In this document: positions 30,840-41,237 of the stretch, piece by piece
Numbering within the stretch: the first letter of the stretch is position 1
How the letters are laid out: each line of letters opens with the position of its first letter
Assembly (NCBI GenBank): GCA_951394045.1
Contig: OX595986.1
Span: 2,757,534 to 2,821,533, forward strand
DNA length: 64,000 nucleotides
From: Nitzschia sp. DOCU1
Lineage: Eukaryota; Bacillariophyta; Bacillariophyceae; Bacillariales; Bacillariaceae
Direction: 5' to 3'
The notes under the pieces: generated by a model
Seen by the model: the letters and a program-made list of their open reading frames with translations, nothing else
Told to the model about the DNA's origin: nothing
Databases searched by the model: none
Translations under genes and position numbers: made by a program

Positions 30840-30966
30840 AGTAGGTCACCGAATGTTTTCAGGGAGGTTGAAGCATTGTATAGGATTGGCGTACAGTCAT
30901 ATGGTAAAATCACCTATTATGTGTCATATTGCAGACGCCATTGAAACTGCCCCTTTTGGTTCCCAT

Positions 30967-32505
30967 TTAATTTAAAAATGCCAGTCCATGGTTAGGAGTC
31001 TTGGAGTCCCAACTTGGGCAATGACACAAATCACGAGGCCCCAACTCGTTGACATAAACGTCAATATCCTTCATGTGTAAATCGTAGGTGAAATCGTGCA
31101 GAGCCGGTGCACGTAGTCTGGCATTAAAGTCGGCATTCAAGACAAGATTGCCCTTGTAGTACGCCTCGGCCAGTTGTACTATCTGGTATCGGTCCGGAGT
31201 GACTTTGGCAATGAGCATCATGTCTGTGATAGCCATTCCTTCTGCAGTAGCGGCTGGCATTATGTACGTTCCAATAGGCTGACCGTCAAAGGAAAAGCTA
31301 CCCGTGGCCTTGTCCAAGACGACCGTCAAATGATTTGGATTACTGACGGATACCAGAATCTCAAAGCTTGCATCCAATTTCAGCGTTACGAGGTTCTCAA
31401 TGATCCTCTTCCAAGCAACGGCGTCGTTGCATACATTGTAAACTGGAGGCTTTGGAAAGAAGTAAAGCGTCAAAACGACCGAAGAGAACACCAGAAAAAC
31501 AGCCAGGTAATAGAGACAGGAACAAACGCTGTATAATGCCTTCATGTGTCGTGGTTCCTCCATTCCAGGGATGCCATTGTAAGATCGCGCGGACGAGGGA
31601 AGAAGCGGCGTCGTGAGCTCTGCATTCCCCCCATCAAGCAAGGTGGCGGGATCGGATTCTAGCTCGAGGGGTCGCTGTTGCTGTTCGTCTCCTTGTGGTG
31701 CAACCGCCGGATCATTATTGTTCACAGCGGCTTCTTCATCGGCACTTGCTGAATTCGCTGCCGCGGGTGTTTGCTCTTCATTGTTTTCGTCTCCTTCATT
31801 CTCGTCTTCTGGATATGTCTCCAGAGTATTATAAAACTGCTCTGTAGTAGTTCCCATCATTAACGTCCCTCCAATCATCGAAGGCGGTCTCGATGCCGCC
31901 ATCGAAATGGTCGCTAAATCATCATAGGCTCCCTTGACATTAAAGCAACAAAAGCGACAACACGAGAGGCAAATCACCAAGAGCAGCCCCAGGATCAGCG
32001 TCAAAATGACGGCGACGCGGGGAGCTTCTAAAATGACAAACCGATGAAAGGGCTCTGGTTCACTTCGACGACAGCGATCATTCGAGTAACAATCCACACC
32101 AGAAGTACAGCCATAAGGACTACCCACAGCATGGCAGGCATTGTCATGTTCGCACCAGTGACAAACGTGTGAGGAGAGCGCACACTCGGAACAGGTCAAG
32201 TGAGAAGCACAGGTGGTATTTTCCTTGGGCGGTTTAGGTGGGGCATCGCACGAGGCACCCCAGGAACAACCATGGACACTCCCCTTGGCGTGACACTGAT
32301 TGTCATACGAGCACCAGTGACAAGTATAAGTATTGCTGCAATTGTGACAGTCTGTAATGGTGGCACACGCACTGCCAAGTTCATCGACTGTCATATTTTT
32401 CGCTGCAAAGCCGACCCTCGTTGTCATGGCGGCTGCAGGAAGCAACGTCCAGGCAACGCAAACGAGTAGCCACATCATTGCGGTTTTTGCAGTGGAAATG
32501 GCCAT
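30967..32505 (-). CDS. Two-pass membrane protein with two PSI (plexin-type) cysteine domains
   Basis: 512 residues from the ATG at 32505. Signal peptide (MWLLVCVAWTLLPAAAM), then two cysteine modules: C..ITDCHNCSNTYTCHWC then QCHAKG, and C.SHLTCSECALSSHVCHWC then ACHAVG, each typical of PSI domains. A first TM (VAVILTLILGLLLVICLSCC) is followed by an acidic linker and a second TM (LYYLAVFLVFSSVVLTLYFF). The C-terminal part (about 375-490) has SFEILVSVSNPNHLTVVLDK and a beta-rich pattern like LEA-type-2 domains (weak inference). So both ends probably face the lumen or outside, with a cytosolic acidic loop. Endomembrane or surface receptor is possible; no ligand is known. Confidence 0.7.
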   Translation of the reverse strand: MAISTAKTAMMWLLVCVAWTLLPAAAMTTRVGFAAKNMTVDELGSACATITDCHNCSNTYTCHWCSYDNQCHAKGSVHGCSWGASCDAPPKPPKENTTCASHLTCSECALSSHVCHWCEHDNACHAVGSPYGCTSGVDCYSNDRCRRSEPEPFHRFVILEAPRVAVILTLILGLLLVICLSCCRFCCFNVKGAYDDLATISMAASRPPSMIGGTLMMGTTTEQFYNTLETYPEDENEGDENNEEQTPAAANSASADEEAAVNNNDPAVAPQGDEQQQRPLELESDPATLLDGGNAELTTPLLPSSARSYNGIPGMEEPRHMKALYSVCSCLYYLAVFLVFSSVVLTLYFFPKPPVYNVCNDAVAWKRIIENLVTLKLDASFEILVSVSNPNHLTVVLDKATGSFSFDGQPIGTYIMPAATAEGMAITDMMLIAKVTPDRYQIVQLAEAYYKGNLVLNADFNARLRAPALHDFTYDLHMKDIDVYVNELGPRDLCHCPSWDSKTPNHGLAFLN

Positions 32506-32975
32506 GGTCGGAATCAAAAGTTGCTTGACGTTATCACGATAACAACAGGATGATCGGGAATTTGACACGAGGCAGTTTTGTTGTGCAAGATTCTTCTCTT
32601 CTGCCCCAACAATGGAGGTTCCGAAAGAGGTTGATGTTCTGTCCCACGAATAACGGCACGATGACGCCAGAACATTGCCATCGCGACACTTTTCCGCGTC
32701 GGGCGCGTGCGTGCGTTGAAAATGTGACCGGTAGACCATTCGTGTTATTCAAAGAGACTAAGTCAGTATATATGGACTCATTCGACTTTTGACCTCCACA
32801 CGATCTCCTCTCTCCTTCCGGCGACGATGACCAAAAAGAGAGAGAAGATACAATTTTGTTGTTCACCCCTCGTCACTTGCTCTTCTTGCTTGTTGTATCG
32901 TATCCACATCATTGACGCACCCAGTCCCCTGAGAAAACTGAGCTGATCTTGACATTGAACGACGAATTATTCACA
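32506..32975. other. Divergent intergenic region, 470 bp
   Basis: Upstream of the PSI-domain gene (minus) and the next membrane protein gene (plus). No element assigned. Confidence 0.4.
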
Positions 32976-33752
32976 ATGGCGCCTGGCGAAATTTTCAATC
33001 CTAATTTCTTACGGTCGTGCCTCGCCGTGTTGCCCACAGGAGTCATGCGATATGTCACCACCAACATGGACACGATTCCCAAGTGTTTGATGCACTCGCT
33101 CATGGCCATGCTGGTCTGCAATTTGTTTCTCCTGATATCTTCCTTGTCCATTTCGTTCTTGACCTTTTTGGCATGCCTGTTGTTGACCATTCAAAATGTG
33201 AGCATCTTGCTGGCCACCACACCACAAGGCCAAAACATGGCACCTCGACTCTTTAATCCTACCGAATTCATGATGGGCGTTTGTCTGGGAATCACTATTG
33301 GTGGAACTATTCTTTCCTTTTTTGTCTGCCTTACCTTTGGTCGAATCCATGCGTACTGTTCTCATCATCCCGATGGACCCGACTCGTGTGGCTGGCGGGC
33401 CGGCAGTCTCAGTGGAGTTTGGTGGTGGAGCAGTTGTATTTTTTGGCTCAATTTGATGTGTTGCTTGTTATTGGTTCTGGGACATTCCGACATTTCGTCG
33501 CAATCGAGCAGTCAACAATATCAAAGTCTAGAAACAGACGAGCCATCGCTAAGTACTCTGAGTTCGTCGTCAGGATTCATCAATCAATATCAACAACAAC
33601 AAGGACAACCAGCAGCGCCGGCATTTGCTCAACCAGCACATCATGGTGGTTATGGTGGGGGAGGTTACAATAATGTTCCCGATGTTGTACCAGCGGATCA
33701 AACGCAGACGAAATCATCGCATCCTTTGCAGCCAAACATTTTGAGTGTCTAG
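32976..33752 (+). CDS. Unknown four-TM membrane protein
   Basis: 258 residues from the ATG at 32976 (ACAATGGC context). About four TM helices: roughly 33-58 and 59-80 (LMAMLVCNLFLLISSLSISF, LTFLACLLLTIQNVSILLAT), 100-122 (FMMGVCLGITIGGTILSFFV) and 147-170 (WWSSCIFWLNLMCCLLLVLG). Two cysteines lie in the loop before the last TM (YCSHHP..DSCGW). The Gln/Ser/Gly-rich tail (about 175-258) with YQQQQGQPAAPAF and GGYGGGG is cytosolic-looking. The layout is like MARVEL/tetraspan proteins but no motif proves it. Not recognised. Confidence 0.6.
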   Translation: MAPGEIFNPNFLRSCLAVLPTGVMRYVTTNMDTIPKCLMHSLMAMLVCNLFLLISSLSISFLTFLACLLLTIQNVSILLATTPQGQNMAPRLFNPTEFMMGVCLGITIGGTILSFFVCLTFGRIHAYCSHHPDGPDSCGWRAGSLSGVWWWSSCIFWLNLMCCLLLVLGHSDISSQSSSQQYQSLETDEPSLSTLSSSSGFINQYQQQQGQPAAPAFAQPAHHGGYGGGGYNNVPDVVPADQTQTKSSHPLQPNILSV

Positions 33753-34234
33753 CGATAAGAGCAGGAAGTAGAAATCTCGAGTGGACTACTCCTAGCTACA
33801 AATGAACATGTAGTAGTATACTATAGAACTGGAAAGCATCCGTGCAATTGTTTCTGGAAACATTCCGCGACGCAAAGAGTCACATTCTAGACTCTAGAAA
33901 ACACACGGCTACTGCCTCGTCGACTCGGCCACTCGTATATGGCCATATATGAGACGCCATAATTGCAGAAAGCGGTAAACCTCTTCAATAACCATATAGG
34001 GATGGAAGTTACTACGTATCATACTGTACTGTCTGTCAAAAAATCAACCCATGAGATGCGACGGCCGACAACTTCGACCAACAATACGTCATGCATTCTG
34101 ATTGGTCCAACGAAGTGATGCCTCTCACCTTTTACGCTTTTCTCCCATCCATTTTCATCGAGCACCAACAAAGTAGGACGGACGTTGGAAAGGTGTTGGA
34201 CTATGGCATAGCATAGATTCAGACTTTATCCATT
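33753..34234. other. Intergenic, 482 bp
   Basis: Contains a 22-bp near-perfect palindrome at 33932-33953 (CTCGTATATGG then CCATATATGAG, one mismatch). No coding evidence. Confidence 0.5.
33932..33953. repeat. 22-bp near-perfect palindrome
   Basis: CTCGTATATGG/CCATATATGAG with one mismatch, inner 14 bp (TATATGGCCATATA) perfect. Possible dimeric protein site or chance. Confidence 0.5.
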
Positions 34235-35278
34235 ATGATTCTTCGGTCACTGGTGGCATTCTTGGTGGCTGTGTCAACCCCGATGAAAGGCGTGGCCTCA
34301 TTTATTCTGTTTGGATCGGCGGCATTTCGGGAATCAGTGTGGCCAATCGCCGTTTCTGTCGACAAAGAACAGTCTTCTGAACCAGATAGTGCTTCATCAC
34401 TCGAACAGCGCAATCTGCGATTTGGAGGAGTCGGTCGTCTCTATACATCACCGGCCGACGATGAATCCGACGATCCACATCTCACGGTCATCGATCGGTT
34501 GTCCAGAGCGACTGTCATGGTCGTTGGGTTGGGTGGAGTAGGGTCTTGGGCCGCCGAAGCAATTTGCCGGAGTGGGGTTGGAAGCCTTGTATTGATTGAT
34601 CTCGATGATATTTGCATCTCCAACACAAATCGACAACTTCATGCACTCTCGAGCACTGTTGGTCAAATGAAGATTGACGAAATGAAACGACGACTCAACG
34701 ATATCAACCCGGATTGCCAAATACACTTGATTCATGATTTTGTTTCCAAGGACAATATCGATGACATTTTCAAGGGGTTTCCAGATATCACCGCTTGTCT
34801 CGATGCTATTGATGGGACTAGAGGGAAAACTGCCTTGATTGCGGCGTGCGCACGATATGGAATCCCCATTGTAACTTGCGGAGGATCGGCAGGACGAACC
34901 GATCCGACCAAGTTTGTGTGCGAGGATCTTACACGAGTAGAGAGAGATCGATTGTTGAGCGCCTGTCGGAAGGATCTAAGAAAGTTATATGGATTTGAGC
35001 AAGGTCGAAGCTTCTTTGACAAGTCCAAAAGGGGTCCTCCTCGAAAGTGGAACATTCAGGCAGTGTATTCGACCGAGCCTCCAAAGTCACTGCCAGCGGG
35101 GAGTGATGCGTCGTCGTCACTTCGGCGTTGTGATGGAGCGCTTGGCACCGCTAGCTTTGTTACCGGTACGAGCGGATTTGTGGCGGCAGGGGAAATCATT
35201 TCGCAAATCGCAAACGGGAAACTGCTGGTGCCAAGGTACTTTCCGAAAAACACACCACGACCATCTGATCCGCTATAG
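34235..35278 (+). CDS. TcdA-like tRNA threonylcarbamoyladenosine dehydratase (ThiF/E1 family)
   Basis: 347 residues. E1-like enzyme of the MoeB/ThiF/CsdL group that in bacteria and yeast cyclises t6A to ct6A at tRNA position 37. The ATP-binding glycine loop VVGLGGVGSWAAEA is at about residues 96-110, followed by LVLIDLDDICISNTNRQL with the adenylate aspartate and the N-R-Q nucleotide contacts. Also present are CGGSAGRTDPTK and DPLL-type helices, and a GALGTASFVTGTSGF segment near the end. The N-terminus (MILRSLVAFLVAVSTPMKGV) is hydrophobic and could be a signal or signal-anchor: with ASFILFGSAAF it might be a plastid presequence. Close to the family length once that extension is removed. Confidence 0.88.
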   Translation: MILRSLVAFLVAVSTPMKGVASFILFGSAAFRESVWPIAVSVDKEQSSEPDSASSLEQRNLRFGGVGRLYTSPADDESDDPHLTVIDRLSRATVMVVGLGGVGSWAAEAICRSGVGSLVLIDLDDICISNTNRQLHALSSTVGQMKIDEMKRRLNDINPDCQIHLIHDFVSKDNIDDIFKGFPDITACLDAIDGTRGKTALIAACARYGIPIVTCGGSAGRTDPTKFVCEDLTRVERDRLLSACRKDLRKLYGFEQGRSFFDKSKRGPPRKWNIQAVYSTEPPKSLPAGSDASSSLRRCDGALGTASFVTGTSGFVAAGEIISQIANGKLLVPRYFPKNTPRPSDPL

Positions 35279-35336
35279 CACTACTTTCTTTAACGTAGTT
35301 TCTATATTTGCTTAGCAGGATATTTTAGTAAGATCT

Positions 35337-37920
35337 CTAGAGGTATGCCTGGGTCATGTCGTTCAAAATGCCACACGTATTTGCGCCCATTGCCACGTAT
35401 GCATATCCATTCATTCCCCAATAGCCACCCCACTGATTTCGAACAATCCAGTATCCTTCTCGCTTGGACGAGGACGAATCGCGACTGTGGCTATTCCGAT
35501 CTTCCTCGCCATCGTCTCCATCTGAGACGTCCGTAAAAGCATATCCAACCACCTGGACGCAGTGATTCACATCCAAGAATTCAGAACCACAGCCAATATC
35601 GGATGTCATGATGCCACCAGAGTAGTCTTGCCAGAGGGCTGCATCCACGCAGACAACCGCGGGACCATAGGAAGCAATATTGGCGACAGCCAATTCTTCG
35701 TCTTGTTTATCGCAGCCGCATCCCGATCCGTCGGAATAACAGATACATCGGTCCGTCGCGTATCCGTAGCCCTTGATGTTTCCGTATCTGCCTTGATTCG
35801 AATAATCGCCATAGTGTTCGTTTTCGCCGCCATTCTTCCAGTAGGAGCCATCTTCATCGCTATCGTGAGATTTGCCCCCGCCACTACTTGGACAGGTGTT
35901 TTCTCGATATGTCTTGAGAGAATCTTCGGTCCAAGAAGAACTCGAACCTTCCAAGCCCAGTGTCATTGCATATAGCGTGTCCGCATCGTAGGGGAACGAA
36001 TTGTAAAGGGGAAGGCCGCCATTATCCATCACGTAGTCAAACGCATTCTGGGGCCATCCACCGCTGCACATCTCACAAGAGTCATCGCAAGCAATAATTT
36101 CTGCCTCTGACAAATCGTACAACTTGCCAGTAGCCATGGCATGAGCCGACTCTACCGTCTCGACTGCCGTAATGGCCCAACAGGCGCCGCAACTGCCTTG
36201 GGAGCGAATTTCTGTCACAATTCCATAGTCTCGCCAATCCACCGCATTGGGGAAATGATCCGCGTCGTATTTGGGTTCCATTGTCCCAATGATCGAACCG
36301 AATTGAATTCCAGCCTGATTCCATAACCACCGTAACCAGCACGAAACATCAAACCAGTCGCAACTCGCATTTCGCATAGTATACTCATTGGATTTCGTTT
36401 GCCGCTTCAACATGCGATGATTCTTTTGTTGAATGCGTTGCTGGATGGATGGGTGCACATTCTCACCATGTAATTTAGGTTTGAGCGTGTCAGATTTCAG
36501 TTGGCGCGTTTGTGGATTCAACCGTCGAGCGTCTTCTTGTTTAGGAGGATTGTATCCCGTAAGATATCGGGCCTTGAACTCTTCTTGCGTCAAATCTTTG
36601 AAATGATTGGACCCAAAGACGGCTTGGTTGGTTAATTTGCACGGGCCGTGCCTTTGATTCTTTTCCATCGTTCTGAATGAATGGAGGAAATAAGTATGAA
36701 TGTGTCATGAACATGTAGCACCTTCCACATACCAGGACTTACCGATGATGGTTATCACTCCAAACCTGAAATCGATGCTCCTTTTCTTGAGGAGAATGAT
36801 ACTTCTTGCCGTGATGGACAACCCAGTCTTCAAATTCTTGTCGAAGCTCCAAGAGTGCTCGACGCACTCCATGATGATGATTGTTCTGTGTGTGTTGTTG
36901 ATGAGTTTCTGGCTGATAGTGGTGGGTATTGTATCCAATTTGACCAGGAGGAAACTGATAATAGAACTGCTGCTGCTGCTGCTGCTGCTGTTGACCAGCA
37001 AATCGCTGTCGTTCCGAAATGCCTTCCATGGGGACCAGAATAATCTGATTGACATTCGATGACAATGCCTGCTGACTACTGCTGCTACTACTACTGCTGT
37101 CCTTGTGGACGACACTTTCCGCCGCCATGTCTTCCTTGTGTCCAAACGAATGAAAGAGGACCCCTGTCGCTAGCAATAAAAATGCCGCCGAGACGACCAT
37201 CCAAATTCGAACATAGGATAGAAATCGTCTCGCTTGTAGCATGGGCATGGAATGGTGACGGCGAGGATTTCCATGAAAGTCTTCTTCTTCCGTGGCAGCC
37301 TTCCACGCCAAAAAGCCATGCTCCACTTCAAAATAATCCTTTTGAACATTGCGAAATCCAGCATTGTTGTTGCGTGTAAGAGGATCGCTCTTGTCAAAAA
37401 TAGTGGTACAAGCTTGCTGTTGTTGTCGTTGTTGTTGCGGCGGCCGTTTCGCAGATGGACTGGGGCGTCGATGTGTGAGCAAAAGACCCGAACTCGTTGT
37501 AATGGCTTCGCTATTGTCCGAGTAAATGGTACGAGGGGGTTCTTCTTCCATTTCTAAATATCCCGCAGCACCGGGAACAGAAGCATTGGTTGACATGGTG
37601 GGGCGGTGGTGGGTGTCTACAGTCTCGGAACCGACTGTATGCACCGATCCATCATCCAATAACGAAGTCTCTCCTCGACGTGGAGAATGTGGAGGCGATG
37701 TGTTATTGTTATTATTTGTCGTGGGAGAATACGGGTCAAAGGATGAAATTGCCAACGGCTGCTGCTGGGGCGTGGAACGTTGCTGCAGGTGGGGGCTAGA
37801 CGAAATGGACCCTGTTAACAGATTAATTTCGCTCCGTTCCTCGTCGTCGTCGTCATCTTCCGAATCATAATCGGGCTTGCGACGAGCCTTTTGAGCTACC
37901 TCCATTTCCCTTGCTGCCAT
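35337..37920 (-). CDS. Membrane-anchored papain-family (C1A) cysteine protease (2 exons)
   Basis: Exons 37920-36743 and 36672-35337 join over a 70-bp intron (CG|GTAAGT, CATTCAG) restoring SDNHHRTMEKNQ in the propeptide; 837 residues. Residues 1-238 are a long acidic and Gln/Ser-rich cytosolic-looking region. A single TM (IWMVVSAAFLLLATGVLFHS) lies at 240-259, implying type II topology. The I29 inhibitor propeptide spans about 360-420 (FEDWVVHHGKKYHSPQEKEH). The mature domain has Q551 and C557 in RSQGSCGACWA, H763 in DVNHCVQVVGY and N805 in VRNQWGGYWG, so the active site is complete. An insertion (about 640-700) is Gly/Ser/Asp-rich with SCxxC-type cysteines (RCICYSDGSGCGC). Such proteases work in lysosome-like or cell-surface locations; here inferred. 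Confidence 0.93.
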
Positions 37921-38318
37921 GGTGATGGTCAACAATCACGATGATCCTTTTCAATAGACTCTAGCTAGAGATAAAAGTATCGCATACAAGCATGTAGTTT
38001 TTGGAGTGGCTGCCATTGCCGCACCCACGTGTGTTTTTGGTCGACGGGCGACACAAAACAGCGAGGTCGCTATGTGTGGCGAGGCATCCTCGGCTTGCCC
38101 ATTCCGATGACAAACCGCGTTCTGCAGTCATGAAAATGTGGATAAGATGAAAAATTTAGTACTGTTCGACTTGGTCGAACGTAGACGCAATTATTTACAC
38201 CACGATTCGATCCTACGTACGACACGGATATGCAATAATGCTTCGTCGTCATCCCGATGGAACGGTCACAATGACACACTTTCCAACAAAAATTAGACAT
38301 TCAAGTAGTAAATAAACC
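37921..38318. other. Divergent intergenic region, 398 bp
   Basis: Upstream of the protease (minus) and GALE (plus). No element assigned. Confidence 0.4.
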
Positions 38319-39472
38319 ATGTCGAAAGGATCTACTATTCTTGTAACAGGAGGCTGTGGATACATTGGAAGCCACACGATTGTTTGTCTATTGGCGCAAG
38401 GTTACAATGTCGTTGTGGTCGACTCCTTGGTGAATTCCAGCAGCCTTTCCTTGGATCGGGTCGTGGAAATTGCAGGCTTGACTCCCGATGAACGGCAGCA
38501 ACGCCTAGTGTTTCATCAAGTGGATATTTGTGACAAGGACGGACTTCGAAAAGTCTTTGAGACTTCACCCAAGTTTGAAGCGTGTATTCACTTTGCTGGA
38601 TTAAAGGTGCGTGTCATTTGTGGTTGCATTGGCTTGCATCGCCGAGTTCCTCACTTTTTAAAAAATTCTACCAGGCGGTCGGAGAAAGTACCCAGATTCC
38701 ACTAAGGTACTATCACAACAACCTGACGGGAACCTTTTACTTGTTGGAGTTGATGGATGAGTTCCACTGTCATTCGATTGTGTTTTCGTCGTCGGCAACA
38801 GTGTATGGAGCTGCCGATAAAATGCCAATCACCGAAGATACTCCCGTCGGAGCGGGAATCACCAATGCCTATGGTAGAACCAAATATATGATTGAAGAAA
38901 TTCTCCGAGACTTTTACACCTCCAAAACGTTGGGGGGTGCCACGACCGACTGGTCTGTGGTCATTTTGCGATATTTCAACCCGATTGGTGCGCATCCGTC
39001 CGGGAAAATTGGAGAAGATCCCTTTGGAATCCCCAACAATCTCATGCCCTATGTAGCACAAGTGGCAGTGGGACGTCGAGAGTTTTTGACAGTCTTTGGT
39101 GGAGACTACCCCACCCACGACGGTACTGGCGTCCGGGATTACTTGCATGTTATGGATTTGGCAGAAGGACACTTGTCGGCCATTCAATATTCCGAAACAA
39201 AAGGATCTGGTATCTTTACTTTCAATCTGGGAACTGGAAATGGATGCAGTGTATTAGATATGGTAAAGGCAATGAGTAAGGCGTGTGGTCATGAAGTCAA
39301 GTACAAGATTGGTGATCGTCGACCTGGAGACATTGCCGTATGTTATGCCGATGCTACACTGGCCAAGACGGAAATGGGCTGGGAGGCAAAACATACATTG
39401 GAGGAAATGTGCAAAGATCTTTGGAGCTGGCAATCGCAAAATCCACAAGGGTATGCGGCAGGAACAAAATAA
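38319..39472 (+). CDS. GALE: UDP-glucose 4-epimerase (2 exons)
   Basis: Interconverts UDP-glucose and UDP-galactose with bound NAD, in the nucleotide-sugar (Leloir) pathway. Exons 38319-38606 and 38675-39472 join in phase 0 over a 68-bp intron (AAAG|GTGCGT, TACCAG) between FAGLK and AVGES, giving 361 residues. The Rossmann NAD motif [10 protein letters not shown] is at 10-19; FSSSATVYG supplies the catalytic serine, and [10 protein letters not shown] the Tyr-x3-Lys pair. [12 protein letters not shown] and [14 protein letters not shown] are standard. No signal peptide, so cytosolic. Convergent with the ataxin-10-like gene (76 bp). Confidence 0.97.
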
Positions 39473-39548
39473 GCACTATGAAGAAGGCGACTATAAAGTT
39501 GAGCAGTTTGCTCATTTGTACCTTGTAACTACTATGGCTATTAGGTAA

Positions 39549-41237
39549 CTAGCTTTCCTTGTCTTCGTCCAGCGTTGACAGGGACACATTTCCTTTCTTG
39601 TCCAGGTTTACACGTACTCCGGCTTGATCCAGAGCCGCCGATTGAATAGCGTCTTGAGCTTCCAAGGCTGCCACCACGCTTTGGTTGGCTTCGTTTTCGT
39701 GAAGGATATTACGAATGGCAACGACGCCCCATTCGCGAAGGGTAAAACAAGAAGTGGCAAAGGCCGTGCAGGATAGTAGTACATGGATAGCATTGCGTTC
39801 CAAGTTTGAGGTAGTAGTAGGGGACAAGGAAGCTTTGGAAGGAGGCACCAATGTCATTCGGAGACGATCTTGATTCAATCGGGAATGGTAGCAAATGTTT
39901 CCCAAGAGCCGAACCAAGGAAACCATCCATTGTTGCTCTTCAGGGGACAACTTTAAGTCTCTTGCCTTTAACCCAGCGCTTCGATCTGTCAAGTCGTCCA
40001 CCATGGAGCCGAGCAAAGTCGATGCCGAACGCAGCAGCTCCGTGTTGGAAGCCAGGTGTTCCCTAAGTTTGGCGCAGTCTGACGTGTCGACACCGAGGGA
40101 TATTGAGATAATGTCAAGGCTAGAAAGAGCGGCCGATCGAGCCAGCTGGAAATCCATTTCATCGGAACCATCAGTACCATGACAATACTTGCAAAACAAG
40201 TCCGCCAGAAATTGATAACTTGACACTGTGGTCTCCCATCCCACCGCTCCACCAAAAGGATTCTTCGTTTCCGGGTTCTTGGCGGCAGCATCCAAGAAGG
40301 ACTGTGCTTCCTGTGCTGCACAATGAAGCAGCACATTCTGCTCTGGGAGAATCGTCGCCCAAAAGGAGGTTGCCGATCCTTTACCACCTACTACACGGAA
40401 CATGTCGGGAAGCATACCATAACTCATCAAGCGGATCAACAGCAAGAAAATCCAATCCGTTGCAGCGTCCCACTCGCTTTCTAACTTGGAGTCTTCTTTG
40501 GTGTCCACCGAGGCCTTTACAGCATTGACCGAGACAAACTGTCGCAGCAACGTGCTTATTAAAATGGAATCAGACGCCAAACGCTTTGCGAAAGCAAGCT
40601 GTTTCTCATCCACAAGTGCAACCGTACAATTGTGCAACGCAGCCGCAACGCCGGCTAATGCCTCTCTGTCGGCCCCTCGGGCTGAAGATATCAACATGCT
40701 AACCCAGTTCGGCTTTTGCAAACAAGCACCTTGCCTCTCGTCATTGGATGATATTGTCTTCAGAATATTATTGGAAACATCATCATTCGACGGTGACAGT
40801 GCAAGCTCGGCGGTGACGATAGACGCTGTTACATCATTCGAAGTCACTAGGTTGCTGAAGAGCCGTGCCGCTGATACTCGACATTTGTAATCGCCTCTCT
40901 CTAAAGATAGCAACGCAGAGAGCGGCACATGCCATTCATGCGTTTCCACCATTTTTCTTTGGAAGTCTCTTCGCTGCTTTGCGTTGTCGCAGGATAAACA
41001 ACAAACGCCAAAACGGAGGGCCGCCCTTGTCTCGACGATCAAAGATTTGTCTTCGTCAGCGAGTGCACCTCGATCACGATCCCTTGATAGAAAATGAGTG
41101 TATTCTCGCATCTGTAAATCCCAACCTCCCAAAAATTCTCCAAACGCATCCTCGAAGTATTCATGTCCGTTTTCGCTGAGAAAGGTTCGTGCCCGTTTCA
41201 ATACCGATACCCATGGTTCTGAAAATTCAGGATCCAT
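39549..41237 (-). CDS. Ataxin-10 homolog
   Basis: 562 residues from the ATG at 41237 (the frame opens earlier only with GTG). The helical armadillo-like body runs throughout, with ALRFGVCCLSCDNA and CRVSAARLFSNLVTSND near 80-130. The diagnostic ataxin-10 C-terminal domain is present at about 435-530: VRLLGNICYHSRLNQDRLRM, ending LREWGVVAIRNILHENEANQ then SVVAALEAQ (family: EWAIxAIRNLLExNxENQ). Ataxin-10 acts in cytokinesis and ciliary or cytoskeletal scaffolding in animals. The role in an organism that may lack cilia in most of its life is open. Single exon, no targeting signal. Confidence 0.8.
   Translation of the reverse strand: MDPEFSEPWVSVLKRARTFLSENGHEYFEDAFGEFLGGWDLQMREYTHFLSRDRDRGALADEDKSLIVETRAALRFGVCCLSCDNAKQRRDFQRKMVETHEWHVPLSALLSLERGDYKCRVSAARLFSNLVTSNDVTASIVTAELALSPSNDDVSNNILKTISSNDERQGACLQKPNWVSMLISSARGADREALAGVAAALHNCTVALVDEKQLAFAKRLASDSILISTLLRQFVSVNAVKASVDTKEDSKLESEWDAATDWIFLLLIRLMSYGMLPDMFRVVGGKGSATSFWATILPEQNVLLHCAAQEAQSFLDAAAKNPETKNPFGGAVGWETTVSSYQFLADLFCKYCHGTDGSDEMDFQLARSAALSSLDIISISLGVDTSDCAKLREHLASNTELLRSASTLLGSMVDDLTDRSAGLKARDLKLSPEEQQWMVSLVRLLGNICYHSRLNQDRLRMTLVPPSKASLSPTTTSNLERNAIHVLLSCTAFATSCFTLREWGVVAIRNILHENEANQSVVAALEAQDAIQSAALDQAGVRVNLDKKGNVSLSTLDEDKES

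Noticed and set aside
32949..32975. Nine extra codons before the four-TM protein
   Set aside because: They begin with TTG; the ATG at 32976 has good context.
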